Source of the DNA: Entomortierella parvispora
Lineage: Eukaryota; Mortierellomycota; Mortierellomycetes; Mortierellales; Mortierellaceae
Direction: 5' to 3'
NCBI GenBank assembly: GCA_963573315.1
Contig: OY752143.1
Location: forward strand, 558,001 to 622,000
DNA: 64,000 nucleotides
In this document: piece by piece, positions 47,906-59,977 of the stretch
Position numbering within the stretch: the stretch's first letter is position 1
How the letters are laid out: each line of letters starts with the position of its first letter
Notes under the pieces: generated by a model
Told to the model about the DNA's origin: nothing
The model's database searches: none
What the model saw: only the letters and a program-made list of their open reading frames with translations
Made by a program: the position numbers and the translations under genes

Positions 47906-49078
47906 TGTCCTGGAGTGCAGGCGGATGAAGGAGGAGACAAGAAAAGGGTTGAAGAAGAGAGCCCAGAGAACCGTTGGCGTCCTGAATTTCATTTCAACGT
48001 CCGCCTGGTGATTGGTCGCTGTTCATTAAGGGTGCTCAGACCGAAAGGCGCCTCATTACATAGCTTCGTGGTCACGTAGCGAGGAGAGAGGGCTGGAAGA
48101 CTAAGGGCATCTTGTCCTCGCGGATGTTGAGCGTCCCGTGAAGTCTCCCACGCTAGGCAAAACAACATCCGTGTCTCTTGGGCATTGAACGCTAGTTCCG
48201 TTTCGCCCTGGCTGGCGCAATAGGATGCGGAGTAACCCATGCCGCCTTAACCTCAGCCAATTTTGTCAAGACTCGGATACAACCATGTATATACAATAGC
48301 GGCTTTTCGACGGGCTTTCAAGTTTGAAGACAGTTATACATGGCTTCTGCCGCTATCGCCGGGCTCTTTGCCGACTCTCTCCCCTCCCTTGAGACTACAC
48401 GTATTGGCGGCACGTGGCTTCTACTCTTGATTCGGCCCCATATTCCAGGCCTCACCCGCACTGGCCCTGAAGATAGCCTCTCTGATCTTTTTTACTTTAA
48501 CTAGGATTCATCCGGGGTTTAATGATTGCCATGCACCCCTCCTCAAGATCAGCAGGACTCTGGATTTGGATCCATCACGAAGTTCCCCGTCTGGCGTCAA
48601 CATGCATGGGTCTCTTACTGCATTCCAGTTTGGCATCTACGACATATCAAGATGGATTTATGAGGGGATGCATCCACTCTTTTCAATATTCGTCTTGACA
48701 AAGATACCCGGGAACAGACTTTGTCCGTTGAGAGTTTCTGTCGCGACAACCAGGCCAATAGGAGGACCACCGCTACACGATCCGTGGCCAAACACTGCAA
48801 TATGAGCGAGACCGTCACGCCTTAATAACCGCCGGTCATGACCTTGTCAGTCCCCGTTGTCTCGGCGAATGGCGCGCCCGGGAGCAAGACAATGACACTC
48901 TGTTTGTGAAATTGCGCCCAAAAAGGCACCAAGTGGATGAAACATATCCCTGTCGAAGTGATTTCGCCTACTCTGGGCAATTTTAGTGGACAAAAGGTTT
49001 GGACAGATACGGAAGCCTGCCCCAAATGTCTGGCGGTGTCCAAAAGCGAGACATCCAAGTTGGGCCGAGTCCACCTGG
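47906..49078. other. Intergenic region between the small membrane gene and the exchanger
   Basis: The two flanking genes diverge from here. A TATATA element is at about 48284. A 54-codon ATG frame at 48340-48504 (+; MASAAIAGLFADSLPSLETT at its start) follows it by about 50 bp. It is too short and featureless to call a gene. Nothing else is supported. Confidence 0.45.
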
Positions 49079-49085
49079 TATAAAA
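49079..49085 (+). promoter_or_regulatory. TATA box of the cation/Ca2+ exchanger gene
   Basis: TATAAAA (context CCTGGTATAAAAACTGG) lies 67 bp upstream of the start codon at 49146. This predicts a very short leader of roughly 35 bases. Confidence 0.6.
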
Positions 49086-49145
49086 ACTGGGCGCCAGATT
49101 GACAGTGCTCCTTTTCAACCCTTTCACCCCCCACTCATCACTGAA

Positions 49146-51696
49146 ATGGCCAGTGGGACCAGACTGTTCTACCTTTTGATCTTTCTCTTTTGCTTTTCTC
49201 AGATCATCACCAGAATCCAGTCATCGCAAAACCTCAAACACACTTCTTCCCCATTCAAACGACAAGACAATGAGGAAGAGACACTGTTTGCAGACGTTCT
49301 GGTAAAGCCGTCGACCACATCACGTATAAATGAAATGACACCTGCGGCAATAGCTATTGACGTTTTCTCTCGCCGACTTTAATAGTGCGAGGCCGTCTGG
49401 GACCACCCAGACAAGTGTTCGTTTGTGCAAGAATACTGCGCTGATGCGGGACTGATCAACTATTTCGAATTCTACTTTTGTTCCTTACGATCCGCACCCG
49501 CGCTTGCAATGATCATCATGATTGTCTGGATGATCTTCCTCTTCGCACTTGTTGGAGTGGCTGCTTCTGATTTTTTTTGTAAGAAACGACAATCGGCCAA
49601 TTGTAATACCTTTGCGTTGATAACAACTGCTAATGGGATTTTTTTTAGGCCCTAACCTCAACACGATTGCCAAGCAATTGCGCCTCTCCGAAAGCATGGT
49701 ACATTCACGCTTCTTCGAAAAACACTTTATTATGAGATTCAAGGACTAATTGAACCACCCTTTCTACTTTTAGACTGGAGCAACGTTCCTGGCATTCGGT
49801 AATGCGTCGCCAGATATCTTTAGCACATTCTCGGCCATGAGTGCGGGTAGTGGCACTCTTGCGATCGGCGAAGTGGTTGGTATGTAGTTGAACCTTGCTT
49901 AAAGCCATTTCATCAGACATCAGCAAACTGACATGGCACGCTCTTTTTTAGGCGCCGCCTTGCTCATCACATCAGTGGTGGTTGGATCGATGGCAATCAT
50001 AAAGCCGTTCAAAGTGAACAAAGGATCTTTTCTTCGAGACACGACATTCTTCACGGCGTGCATTCTCTTCACACTCTACATGGTCTTGAGCAAGAAGATC
50101 ACTTTCGCCCACAGCGTCGTACTCGTAGTTGCATATGTCGCCTACGTGGTAATTGTTGTTGTTGGACACCATAGGGATCGAGTCGCACAAGCGAAAGGAA
50201 ACGAACCTGAAGGCGTAACCATCAACATTGTAGAACAGGATTCCAGGAATGTGGCGCAAAAATTGGATCAAGGCCCTTCGCTTTTCACGCCAGACTGCCG
50301 AGAATCAAGCACATCGCACTTGATTCTGCCTCCACGTACACACAGTCGCTCCTCGTCTTTAAACAGAATCCCTGCCTTAGTGATCTCACATAATTTGGCT
50401 GTCGAAAGTGTCCTCGACCATGCCAGCAGAGCCTCCACAGACGGGTCAACTGATATTGATCTCACGGTTCACCACAGTCACCACTCAACAAACCCTAGTG
50501 AACATCACACTACCTTCCCAGAAGATCGTGTAGAGCCTGACACAAGAAATCCTCGAACCTCCGTTCTTATACCATTCCTCTTCCCGACTCTCCAGGATTG
50601 GCAAGACAAAACTTTTATGGGAAAAGTTATGGCGGTGGCGTCCATCCCTGTTGTCCTTGTTCTACAATTGACTCTGCCCGTTGTAGACCTGGATGCCAAG
50701 GAAAGCGAGGTATACTCCTCCGAAGATGAAAGCGTTGAATCATCCCCGACACGAAGCGCCAATGGAGCAAACGGGTGGAATCGTACAGGGACAATTATCC
50801 AACTAGTCGTAGCCCCAGTTTTTCTGGCTGCAGTCGTTACCAGTAAGTTATCCACAATGGAGTTAACAAGCTAGTCAGTCCAAACATTTATTCGTATCTA
50901 TTGGATATTTGATAGGTGCAATTGGTGGTGGATATATCTATATCACTGGAGCCCTGGCCTTTGGCATCGTGCTTTCTGCCTTGGTGGGCTATTTTAGCAC
51001 AGATACCAAACCCCCCCGAGCGCACGAAGCTTTGGCATTTGTGGGATTCCTTGTTGCTATGGCCTGGATCTTTTTAGTGGCAAACGAGGTGGTTGGCGTT
51101 TTGCAGGCCTTTGGTATGATTCTCAAGGTCAGCGACGCCATTCTTGGACTGACAGTCTTTGCTATGGTAGGCACATTGTCACAAATTGTATGAGGCGCTC
51201 ACTGTTGGCCATTGAATAACCATTGAGCCTTGTCACTCATAGGGCAACAGTTTGGGCGATCTGGTTGCCAATATTACTATCGCCAGGATGGGGTTTCCGC
51301 GCATGGCATTCTCAGCCTGCTTTGGAGGACCGTTGTTAAGTACGCAGTCTTTATACCTCAGGAACAGACAGAGGGTTGCACAGAAAGGCATATAACTGAC
51401 AATTGTACTCCGCTCTGTTTCATTCTCAATCAATAGACATGTTGCTAGGTGTAGGTATCAGCGGCATCTACGTGACACTCTCGACCTCGGATCACATTGC
51501 GCTGGAAGTCTCGCCGACGCTAATCGTGTCCCTAGTAGGCGTTCTGCTGACGATGATGGCATCCTTAGTAGTTGTACCGCGAAGTGGATACGAGCTGACG
51601 CGATGGTGGGGCTGGTTTTTGTTGAGTATCTACCTGATATGCATGGTAGTCAACATTGTGCTTGAAGTGAAGTTGCCAAAGCCGGAGCTCCCATGA
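49146..51696 (+). CDS. Cation/Ca2+ exchanger, NCLX/SLC8B1-type
   Basis: This is a membrane exchanger of the CaCA superfamily that moves Ca2+ against Na+ or another cation. Exons are 49146-49301, 49386-49578, 49649-49698, 49774-49879, 49952-50842, 50916-51166, 51243-51339 and 51437-51696, giving 667 residues. The N-terminus has a signal-like hydrophobic segment (FYLLIFLFCFSQII) and a Cys-containing luminal part (CEAVWDHPDKCSFVQEYC) resembling that of NCLX. Alpha-repeat 1 is TGATFLAFGNASPDIFSTFS (residues about 134-153), and alpha-repeat 2 is GNSLGDLVANITIARMGFPR (from residue 550). Helix clusters flank a long hydrophilic His/Ser-rich cytosolic loop (encoded about 50190-50570). Animal NCLX acts in mitochondria; yeast and plant relatives sit in vacuole or ER/Golgi. 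The leading hydrophobic segment here argues for the secretory pathway, but this is inference. Confidence 0.9.
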
Positions 51697-52028
51697 TTGG
51701 ATCGAAGCCTTTGGAAATGCAACAATACCCACTCGGCCATGCGTGTGAACCCTGTGCAAATGTAAATAAAAAATCTGAGCGGCCAAGCAAAAGAAAAAGA
51801 GCTGATCAAAAAGAGAGTCCCTTTCTTTTGCTGTACCGTCTTCATTCCCCTCCTTCCCAAGCAAACAAACAGCGACCGGCTGGACATCTTCGATTCTTTC
51901 AGAAAGAGACTTGACAACCATCTTGATTCTCGTCCAGTCATCACGACCAGCCGTCTCACGCGTGTTTTGCTTGTGCAGCCATCGCAGTCCACTTCAGCAA
52001 TTGAGAGCGAAAAATAAGCCATAGAAAG
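51697..52028. other. Intergenic region between exchanger and PS synthase
   Basis: This 332-bp tandem-gene spacer holds the exchanger 3'UTR (AATAAAAAATC near 51765 as a possible polyadenylation signal) and the PS synthase promoter. No TATA box is evident. Confidence 0.55.
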
Positions 52029-54048
52029 ATGACATCCAAGGATCAGCTCCTGACCCAGGACCTGAACGGGAGCAAGACAGGACATCACAGTCAAAAGTCT
52101 CGCCAGACTTCGAGCTCATCGTCAATCTCTTTTGCATCAGAGTCATCCGTCGATGATAGGCCTGAGTGGTTCACAAAGGATACCTCCGTTCAGTTCCAGA
52201 AGACGCCTGCCGAACAAGACCCTGCTGTTGGCTTCTTTTGTAAGGACATCGCTCTCATGGACTGTCACGGAAAAGCATGCGACAGGTGGTAGCAGGAGAC
52301 AGACTTGCTAATGTGTTCCATGTCCTCAACGCTAGACACACCCCGTACCCTCACAATCCTTGGGGGGATGCTCCTAGTCCTGGTTTACGTCGCTATGACA
52401 CCCGAGGTCGATGACACTACGACCAACGTTAAGATGTAAGCGCACAAATCATCCTCTCGGCAATGGAGCGGTATCTCGTCGTATGCTTACCATCCCTGTT
52501 TTTTTGACTGTGTAGTGGACTTTTAGCCTGCATCGGCGCCTTTTGTGTCTTTGGAATGCTTCAGTTCAGGGACAGTCTGTTGTTGCGACCCCATCCTGCT
52601 CTTTGGCGCGTCGTTCTGTCACTAGGAGTTGTCTATCAGTTGTTCCTGGTTTTTCTGCTCTTTCAGGTAAGGACAAACCCGCCATGGCCAGAAACGGACC
52701 GTGTTCCTGCCTCCCTGATTTCTCACTCGCTGACTTTTTGGACACTTAGAACAAGCATGATGCAAGAGTCTTCTTCACATATCTCGATCCCTCTCTCGGA
52801 GTCCCTCTTCCCGAAAAGTCATATGGCGATGCTTGTGAGCTGACCTGGGATAACATCGTGGTATGATCATGCAACCGTGATTGGCCTGTCCTCAGACCCA
52901 ACAAATGCGAAACGTGATCTCATGGTGTTCACAGTGTTGTGACCTATTCGACGCACGTTCACTGAAATGGCTCCCCTTTCCTCCGCACTCTTTCTTTCTT
53001 GTAGAGCCAAGTTTTTGACGAATTTGTGCTAGCCCATGCGATCGGCTGGTTCTGCAAAGCCTTAATCTTGCGCGACTACACCTTCTGCTGGATCCTCTCT
53101 GTTATGTTTGAAGTCATGGAGTACTCTCTTTCACATCAGCTCAACAACTTTGACGAATGTTGGTGGGATCACGTATGTATCAAGGGCCGTGTTGGGTATA
53201 TAGGAGGCTGAGGAAATGTTCTAATACTCCTATTGATTTTTTAACCTCCCCCTAGTGGATCTTGGATGTACTTTTGTGCAATTGGCTGGGGATGTACGTT
53301 GGTGTCAAGACCTGCGAGTATTTTGAAATGAAGCAGTATTCTTGGCAGGGTCTGGCAGAGATCCCCACACTGAAGGGTAAAATGAAGCGAACCATGCAGC
53401 AGTTCACGCCAAAGTCATGGACCAAGTTTGAGTGGGATTCGACCAAGAGCTTCAAGAGTTACTGCACTGTGATTTTTTTGCTCACCATGGTAAGTGTCGC
53501 GATAGACCTGCGTTGGTAATGTTGTGCATTGTCTGTACTGAGGACTTCATCTACCTTGCACATTGTACCTAGTTCTTGATTTGCGAGTTGAACGCATTCT
53601 ATCTGAAGACCCTTTTATGGCTGCCCCCAGCCCATCCCGTCAACGTCATACGTATCTTCGCTTACTTTATGTTTGGAATTCCCGGAGTGCGCGAGGCTTA
53701 CCAGTACTTCCATGACGAGTAAGTCCTGTCGACGTGTTTGCTGAACTTTATCCTTTTTTGCTCCATGTCTAATGTCACTCTTGCTTAACCAATGGCTCCC
53801 TCGCCTCATGTAGTAACTGCAAACGCATTGGACCACAGGCGTGGCTCTTGATCGGCAGCATTGCAACAGAGGTATTGATTATCTTCAAGTTTGGCCAGGA
53901 CGAATTCCCAAACCCTGCCCCTCCAACTGTGATCTACTTTTGGATCACTTTCTTGACTCTCCTCACAGCGTACCCCACGTACCAGTTCTATCTCCTCCCA
54001 AAGTGGCAAGGAAGGAACAAGGAGCAAGTCAAGACAAAGACCGCGTAA
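52029..54048 (+). CDS. Phosphatidylserine synthase, base-exchange type (PTDSS1/2-like)
   Basis: The enzyme makes phosphatidylserine in the ER by exchanging the head group of phosphatidylcholine or phosphatidylethanolamine for serine. Exons are 52029-52239, 52336-52435, 52516-52666, 52750-52860, 53005-53172, 53256-53489, 53573-53718 and 53814-54048, giving 451 residues. A Ser-rich cytosolic N-terminus precedes several membrane helices. The diagnostic PSS-family core is intact: [40 protein letters not shown] (ECWWDH at residues 242-247), [16 protein letters not shown] and [14 protein letters not shown]. This family is unrelated to the CDP-diacylglycerol-dependent synthase (CHO1) of yeast. The C-terminus (KEQVKTKTA) is basic. 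Whether it prefers PC (PTDSS1) or PE (PTDSS2) cannot be told. Confidence 0.94.
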
Positions 54049-55204
54049 CAGTGTTAGATCTCTATCCGTCATAATAAATCACGTGCATATGCAGACTGCA
54101 AGTCGCGTTCGGGGTCCCAGTTGGTGCTGACAGAGAAAAGTAGCAAGAACGGTAACGGGTGTAGGATGGAATAGCCTTGGACAGAACTGGAAACTACAAC
54201 GAGAGGATAGAAGCAACGACAATGATGTTGATGATGGCGGTGGACCGTTGCCGTTTGCTGCTTTTGTTCTCAACATTTCTCTTTTTCTCTTTTCTTTTTA
54301 TCCTTCAATTGCGCGACTCCAACATACCCGTGGCCTATATACCCCAGCTCCCCGACATACCCTACCCCTGAAAGTATTGATCACTTGACCACTTGACCCC
54401 CTTTGTTTGTCATCAAATAACGGCCGACACCACAGGAAACATCACATCGTGCGCTGTAAGTGAAGGAGATCATTCCAGGTGGCAATACCAAGTGCAATCG
54501 TCTTCAGTTCTCTTTATTTAGCAGAAGTTTTCCCCTCCCAAGCTGCAAGACAGATGGCTCGTTATTTCCTCAGCAGAGGGTAAACTACCACACCTTTCAG
54601 AAACACAACTGTGGAAACAAAGAGGCGAAAACACCACTCTCTTCTGCCATATTTCACCTGGGATTTCAGTCCCGGTTCCCCCAATCACTGTTGCTCAAAC
54701 ACAAGCACCTTCTCTTTCCTTCGAGGAGGCTGAAGGATGTCCTTTGGCAAAAGGCACAATGTTGTCATTGGCGAGGGCAATTCAGACGCAGTGTGTGTCG
54801 CAGCTACAATGGCCGGGTGACCTTTCCCCCCTTTTTTTGTCTCTTGACCCGCCAGATCTGCACGCTGGTGTGTGTGTGTAGGAGTCTCTCTCTTCTTTCC
54901 TTCTCTTCCTCCAACTTTCGCTCCATCCTTCCCCTTCCATTCATTCATCCATTCACTCATTCACTCGCTCCATCACTCCATTGGAACGCCTTACCAACAT
55001 TCCAGTCCTCATTGCACTTCTAATGGCCAGTCTCTAACAACGTATTCCCTTTTATAAGTCTCGCAGTCGAAAACAAACCAGCAAAAAAAAAAAAAAAAAG
55101 TCGGGACGAGGCAGGACTAGAATCCTCAAGACTACAGACCTTTATTACAACACTCAACTTTCGCGCAAAAGCGGATAACGAAACCAAGAGGTCTTTTTGG
55201 AACA
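54049..55204. other. Promoter region of the IQGAP gene
   Basis: This 1.16-kb stretch holds a CT-rich tract at about 54875-54985 with CATTCATTCACTC-type repeats. A TATAA (context CCTTTTATAAGTC) lies at about 55052-55058, and a run of 17 A at 55083-55099. A short membrane-like frame at about 54222-54371 and an ATG-less 187-codon frame (54460-55023) look non-coding. Confidence 0.55.
55052..55058 (+). promoter_or_regulatory. TATA box of the IQGAP gene
   Basis: TTTATAA lies 147 bp upstream of the start codon and downstream of a CT-rich tract. The order is the reverse of some fungal promoters, so the call is moderate. Confidence 0.45.
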
Positions 55205-58200
55205 ATGCTGTCCAACACGACTTCCGCGAGGGAGGTGAGGCCGATGTCAGCTCTGATCTCGGTTTCGTCTATCGCGGACCTGACCCTGTCCGGCGAGACA
55301 GAGGATGTCACTGGTAAGTTTCTTTTCTTTTCTTTTCACTGATTGACTCGATGGAGATAGGCACGCGTGTGTTTTGGGCCCTTGAGCAAAAGTGGTGTTG
55401 GTGCGAAGACAGGCCAAAGCGCGTTCTGAGAGCACAGCAGTCTACGTGAAGGGTTCAAAATATGCAAAAAAGGCATGGCAGTAGAGGCTACTGCTGCGAG
55501 ATCTCTACAACTTCATGGAGGCTTACCAACCTACTGCTACTATTATAGGCATGAAGGGCCGTATGCGATTGACGAGAGATGAGGGCGCACGTGGCGGTCG
55601 ATGGATGGACCAGTCGCGCAAGCAAGTACAAGCATACGACTACCTGTGCCATATCGGAGAGGCCAAAGAGTATGTGCCACTGGATCGTTGATAGCTTCGT
55701 GTCGATGAGATGCAGCGCCTGCTACACGGAATCTGACCTTTATAACCATCCTTCGCCTTTTAGGTGGATTGAGGCTTGCATTAATGAAGAAATCGACGCT
55801 ATCACGACCTTGGAAGAAAGCCTTCGCAATGGTGTAGTACTCGCCAAACTTGCCCGCTACTTTGACCCCACTTCTGTGAGAAAGATCTTTGAGGTAGGCA
55901 GATGACGTGACTATTCAGTATACAGAAAGAGGATAGATCGATTAGAGCACACTAACCGCGTCTTTTTTTTTTTTTTTTTTTATGAAATAGCATCCCGTGT
56001 TGCAGTACAAGCATTCAGACAACATCAACTGTCTATTCAAAGCCATGCGCAAGCTCAAACTGCCAGAAATCTTTATCTTTGAACTGACGGATCTCTATGA
56101 CAAGAAAAATATCCCCAAGGTCATCTACTGCATCCATGCCCTCAGTCATATGCTCGCCACCAAGGGACTTGCGCCCAATATCAAAAATTTGGTCGGAGAA
56201 CTTCAGTTCACGGATGCAGAAATCCATGCTACACGTCAGGGACTGGATGCAGCTGGAATATCCATGCCTAGTTTCGGAAACATTGGATCGGCCCTAGCCA
56301 AGGAGCTGAACGAGCCAGAATTGGCTATTGCAGAGACCATCCCTGAAGAGCCTGAAGAGCCTGAAGAGCCTGAAGAGGAGGAGCCAGAGCCAGAGCCAGA
56401 GACTCTACTTTCAAACCAGGAACTGCGTGATCTGTTTTGGGCTAATAATGCAGACTCGATTACTCACTGCCAGCATCTGTTCCGCGGAGCCTTGGATCGA
56501 AAGAGATTCTTGGCGCGTCGTGAGTTGCACGAAGACATGGAGGAGTTCCTGGTTCAGGTGCAAGCACAGGGCCGTGGAGAGATTGTACGGAGACAATTCA
56601 GGAACAGGATGTCCCACCTCTATGCGTGCGAGCCTCAAGTTGTTACAGTGCGTGCAAAGATCCAAAGGTAGAAAAACACGGAACCGTTTTTTTTGCTATT
56701 TCTAAAAACTTTTTATCCTTAATGTTTTTAGATCCAAGCTCATCTTCGTGGACATCTCCAGCGCAAAAAATACCTTGAGCGACAACACTTTTATCACGAG
56801 AACATGCAAAGTATAGTCAAGATGCAGAGTGTTTTCCGTGCGAAGGCCGCTGGCGATGCTTACAGGAGTTTAAGTAAGATGACATTCGATTGATTGTTGG
56901 TCTTTATCCCCGAGGCACACAAGAATCTAATCTCCTCCGTTCTCTAACAGCAACCGGTGTGAACCCGCCCATCACAACCCTAAAGTCGTTCCTCCACCTC
57001 TTGAACGATAGCGATTTTGATTTTGAGGAAGAATTGGAACTGGAAAACCTACGCCAGCTGGTTATCCGAAGAATTCGCGAGAACACCCAATCGGATGCAC
57101 AATTGAACGAGCTGGATATCAAGATTGCACTCTTGGTTCAGAACCATATCACACTGGATGAAGTCCTCAAGACAACGACCTCTCTCACAAAGAAGAAGGC
57201 TCAGCGTCGAATGTCGATGCCCATTTCCGCGACCAGCAATCCCTATACACTCAAATCCCTGGACCGCGAGAGTCGCGATCGTCTGGCTCTCTACCAGCAA
57301 CTGTTTTACTTGTTGCAGACTCAGCCATCCTATTTCAGCAAGCTATTCTTTATGATGTCCAAGAATGGACTGTTTACGGACCGTATTAAGAAGCAGATTG
57401 AGGGCGTCGTACTGACCATGTTCGGCTATGCTCAGAACTCTCGTGAAGAGTATCTTTTGCTCAAGCTATTCAAGGTAAAGAATCAAAGCCCCTTGTTCGC
57501 GAGATAATCGCTCGGGAGGGGGTTTCAGTTGAGATTGCTGACCAACATTTATCGCCTTCATATTTTGACGTCTGTTTAGCAATCCATCTTTGAGGAAGTT
57601 GACCAGATTCTCAATGTGAACGACTTTATGAGAGGCAACTTTATGTTTGTCAAAATGGTTATGATTTACGTTCGTGGTGCCAAAGAGCGTCGCTATTTGC
57701 GTGATCTTCTTGGACATCTTGTTCAAGGGGTATTGGAGGAAGACTTTTTGGATTTGGAGAGTGACCCTCTAATGGTGAGATACTCGCAACAAGATGATGA
57801 TCGACGGGAAATCACACAAATGCATACTGATACTTATTATCTTTGATAGATCTACAAAGCGAGCATCAACAACGAGGAACTGAGAACCGGTCGTCCTTCT
57901 GAGCGTCCACTCCAGATTGATCACCAGGAGGCGCTCCAAGATCCAGAGACGCGTGCGACCTATATCCGTCACTTGCAGGAACTCCGTCTCCGCACCGAGA
58001 TGTTTTTGAACGCAATCTTGGAGAGTTTGCCAAAGATGCCCTATGGCATTCGTTACATTGCCAAGGAGGTTGGAAGCGCCCTTCGCACCAAGTTCCCTCA
58101 TGAGTCTGAAGAAAGCATCTCCAAGGCCGTGGGACATTTGATCTACTACCGATACCTCAACCCTGCGATTGTGTAAGCATTTGTTTGTTGTGTTGACTGA

Positions 58201-59828
58201 GTGTTTGTTATGAATATACGCTTACCTTCATCTTCTTGTTTGGGTCAATAGTGCTCCCGAGGGCTTCGATGTCATCGAAGGAGTTATCAACCCCCAGCAG
58301 CGAAAGAACCTGGCCGAGATCTCCAAGATGCTTAATCAAATCTCGGTTGGTAAGCTCTTTGCTAGCGAGAACACATGCTTGACGCCACTGAATGAGTATG
58401 TTGAGTACGCTGGCAACCGTTTTGCCACTTACTTTAAGAATGGTAAAGTGCATAATGCTATTTTTATTGGAGAGAATCTGGCCGAAGGAGTTTGGTTTAC
58501 TAAATTGATCTCTGACCGCGAATAGTTACTGAGGTCGTGGAACCCGAGAAGCAGTTCGAGGTGAACGAGTATGTAGACCAGGTCAACACCATCCGCCCTA
58601 CCGTTTACATGTCGCCTCATGAGATCTTTATGATGCATGCCATGTTGATTGACAAGGTCGATATCCTTGCACCTGAGATGGACGATCCTTTGCGCGTGAT
58701 CCTGTCGGAGCTTGGAAACCCACCCGTTGGCTATGAGGAGCACTCGGTTGGTCATGGCGAAGTTTGTTTGACGCTCCAGAACCGATTTACGGCCAATTTG
58801 GATGATCCGGATATGGACTTGAAGCATCTCTTTGTAGAGACGAAGCGCTACATTCTCTCGATCATTCGTATTCAATCGGGCAAGAACCTGATGGAGATTT
58901 TGGAGCGGCGTGCAACGATCCATGAGGAACAAGCTTGGCAAGAACTCAAAGCCGCGGAAATGAGCCGTCATCAACATCATCAACGCCGGATCGACAACAA
59001 CTCAGAGTCCAGTCTGAACGAGCACTTGAAGACGACGGGCAACAACATGTTGGATATGAATGCGATGCGATTCACGGAACTGAAACAACATGCGATCGAC
59101 GGTATCCTTCAACTTGAGTCGACTGGCAAGGTGACACGCAAGAACGGATACCAGGATATGATCAACGCAATTGCGGTTGACATCCGGACCAAACACCGTC
59201 GTCGGTTGCAGCGCGCCGGCGAATTGGCTCAAGTCAAACAAACACTGAGCAACTTGAACGAGAAGAGATCGTTCCTCGAGGGCCAAATCAAGTCCTACCA
59301 CGACTATGTCGAGTCTTGTATGAACAACATCACAACCAAGAAGGGCAAGAAGCAGCGGTATGTGATGCCGTTCACCAAGCAATACTTCCACATGCGAAAC
59401 CTTCAACGACATGGCAAGGTGCCTCAATTTGGCTCGTTCAAGTACACGGCCCAAAAGTTGTTTGAGAAGGGAGTCCTGCTCAATTTAGAAGGTATCTCGC
59501 CCAAGCAGTACTCTCAGATCTCCTTGACAATCTCATGCGATGAACCGGGTCTCTTCCAGATCGAGGCCGAGACCTCGATCATGATGGTCCGTTTGCCTGT
59601 TTCGACCATGGAGTTGAGACTAGAGGATCTGCTGCAGTGCCAGTTCAACAACATCCAAATCATGAGTCTCTTTGACGATATGGCCAAGGTCAACGTCAAC
59701 CTGTTACTCTTCCTCGTCAATAAGAAGTAAGTCGCACCGAATGTGAACTGTTGTTCGATGAATGAGACTGAATTGAACTAACCCTCGACTTTTTTTTTTT
59801 TGTTGCTTGTTCTAGATTTTATATCTAA
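55205..59828 (+). CDS. IQGAP-family scaffold (Iqg1/Rng2-like)
   Basis: This scaffold organises F-actin and myosin at the cytokinetic ring and binds Cdc42/Rho-type GTPases. Exons are 55205-55313, 55549-55669, 55764-55893, 55991-56647, 56732-56873, 56951-57474, 57580-57774, 57850-58172, 58252-58442, 58526-59726 and 59816-59828, giving 1201 residues. A calponin-homology domain lies at about 63-180 (SLRNGVVLAKLARYF, DNINCLFKAMRKL). An acidic Glu/Pro repeat is encoded at 56340-56400. One perfect IQ motif starts at residue 340 (IQAHLRGHLQRKKY) and a weaker one follows. The RasGAP-related domain (about 500-760) has YYRYLNPAIVAPEGF, and the RGCT domain ends in NLLLFLVNKKFYI. The last exon of 13 bp is inferred because it restores the conserved NKKFY end. 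Exon 4 ends at a GTGCGT donor to keep the IQ motif in phase. It is shorter than Iqg1/Rng2 (about 1490), with fewer IQ repeats. Confidence 0.93.
56340..56377 (+). repeat. 9-bp tandem repeat (CCTGAAGAG) in the IQGAP gene
   Basis: Four near-exact copies of CCTGAAGAG encode repeated Pro-Glu-Glu. They are followed by alternating Glu/Pro codons up to about 56400. The unit keeps the frame, so length changes would be tolerated. Confidence 0.9.
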
Positions 59829-59977
59829 TGCAAAGAAAAAGTCAGTGAAGCGACAAGGACAACAAAAAAAAGAAATAAAGCAAAAAGGAGTATAATAGCT
59901 GAAAAAGATCGATTTTTAATTTGTTTCTTTTGGGAAAGAAGCGCCAGGTTTCTCCGCAACATTGTCTTTTTGTTTTC
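59829..59977. other. Short convergent spacer between IQGAP and MVP1
   Basis: Only 149 bp separates the two stop codons. It contains AAATAAAG and TATAATAG sequences that could serve 3' processing of either mRNA. Overlapping 3' ends are likely. Confidence 0.5.

Noticed and set aside
54460-55023. 187-codon plus-strand frame upstream of IQGAP
   Set aside because: No ATG start and it ends in a CT/CATT repeat tract. The TATA box of the IQGAP gene follows immediately.
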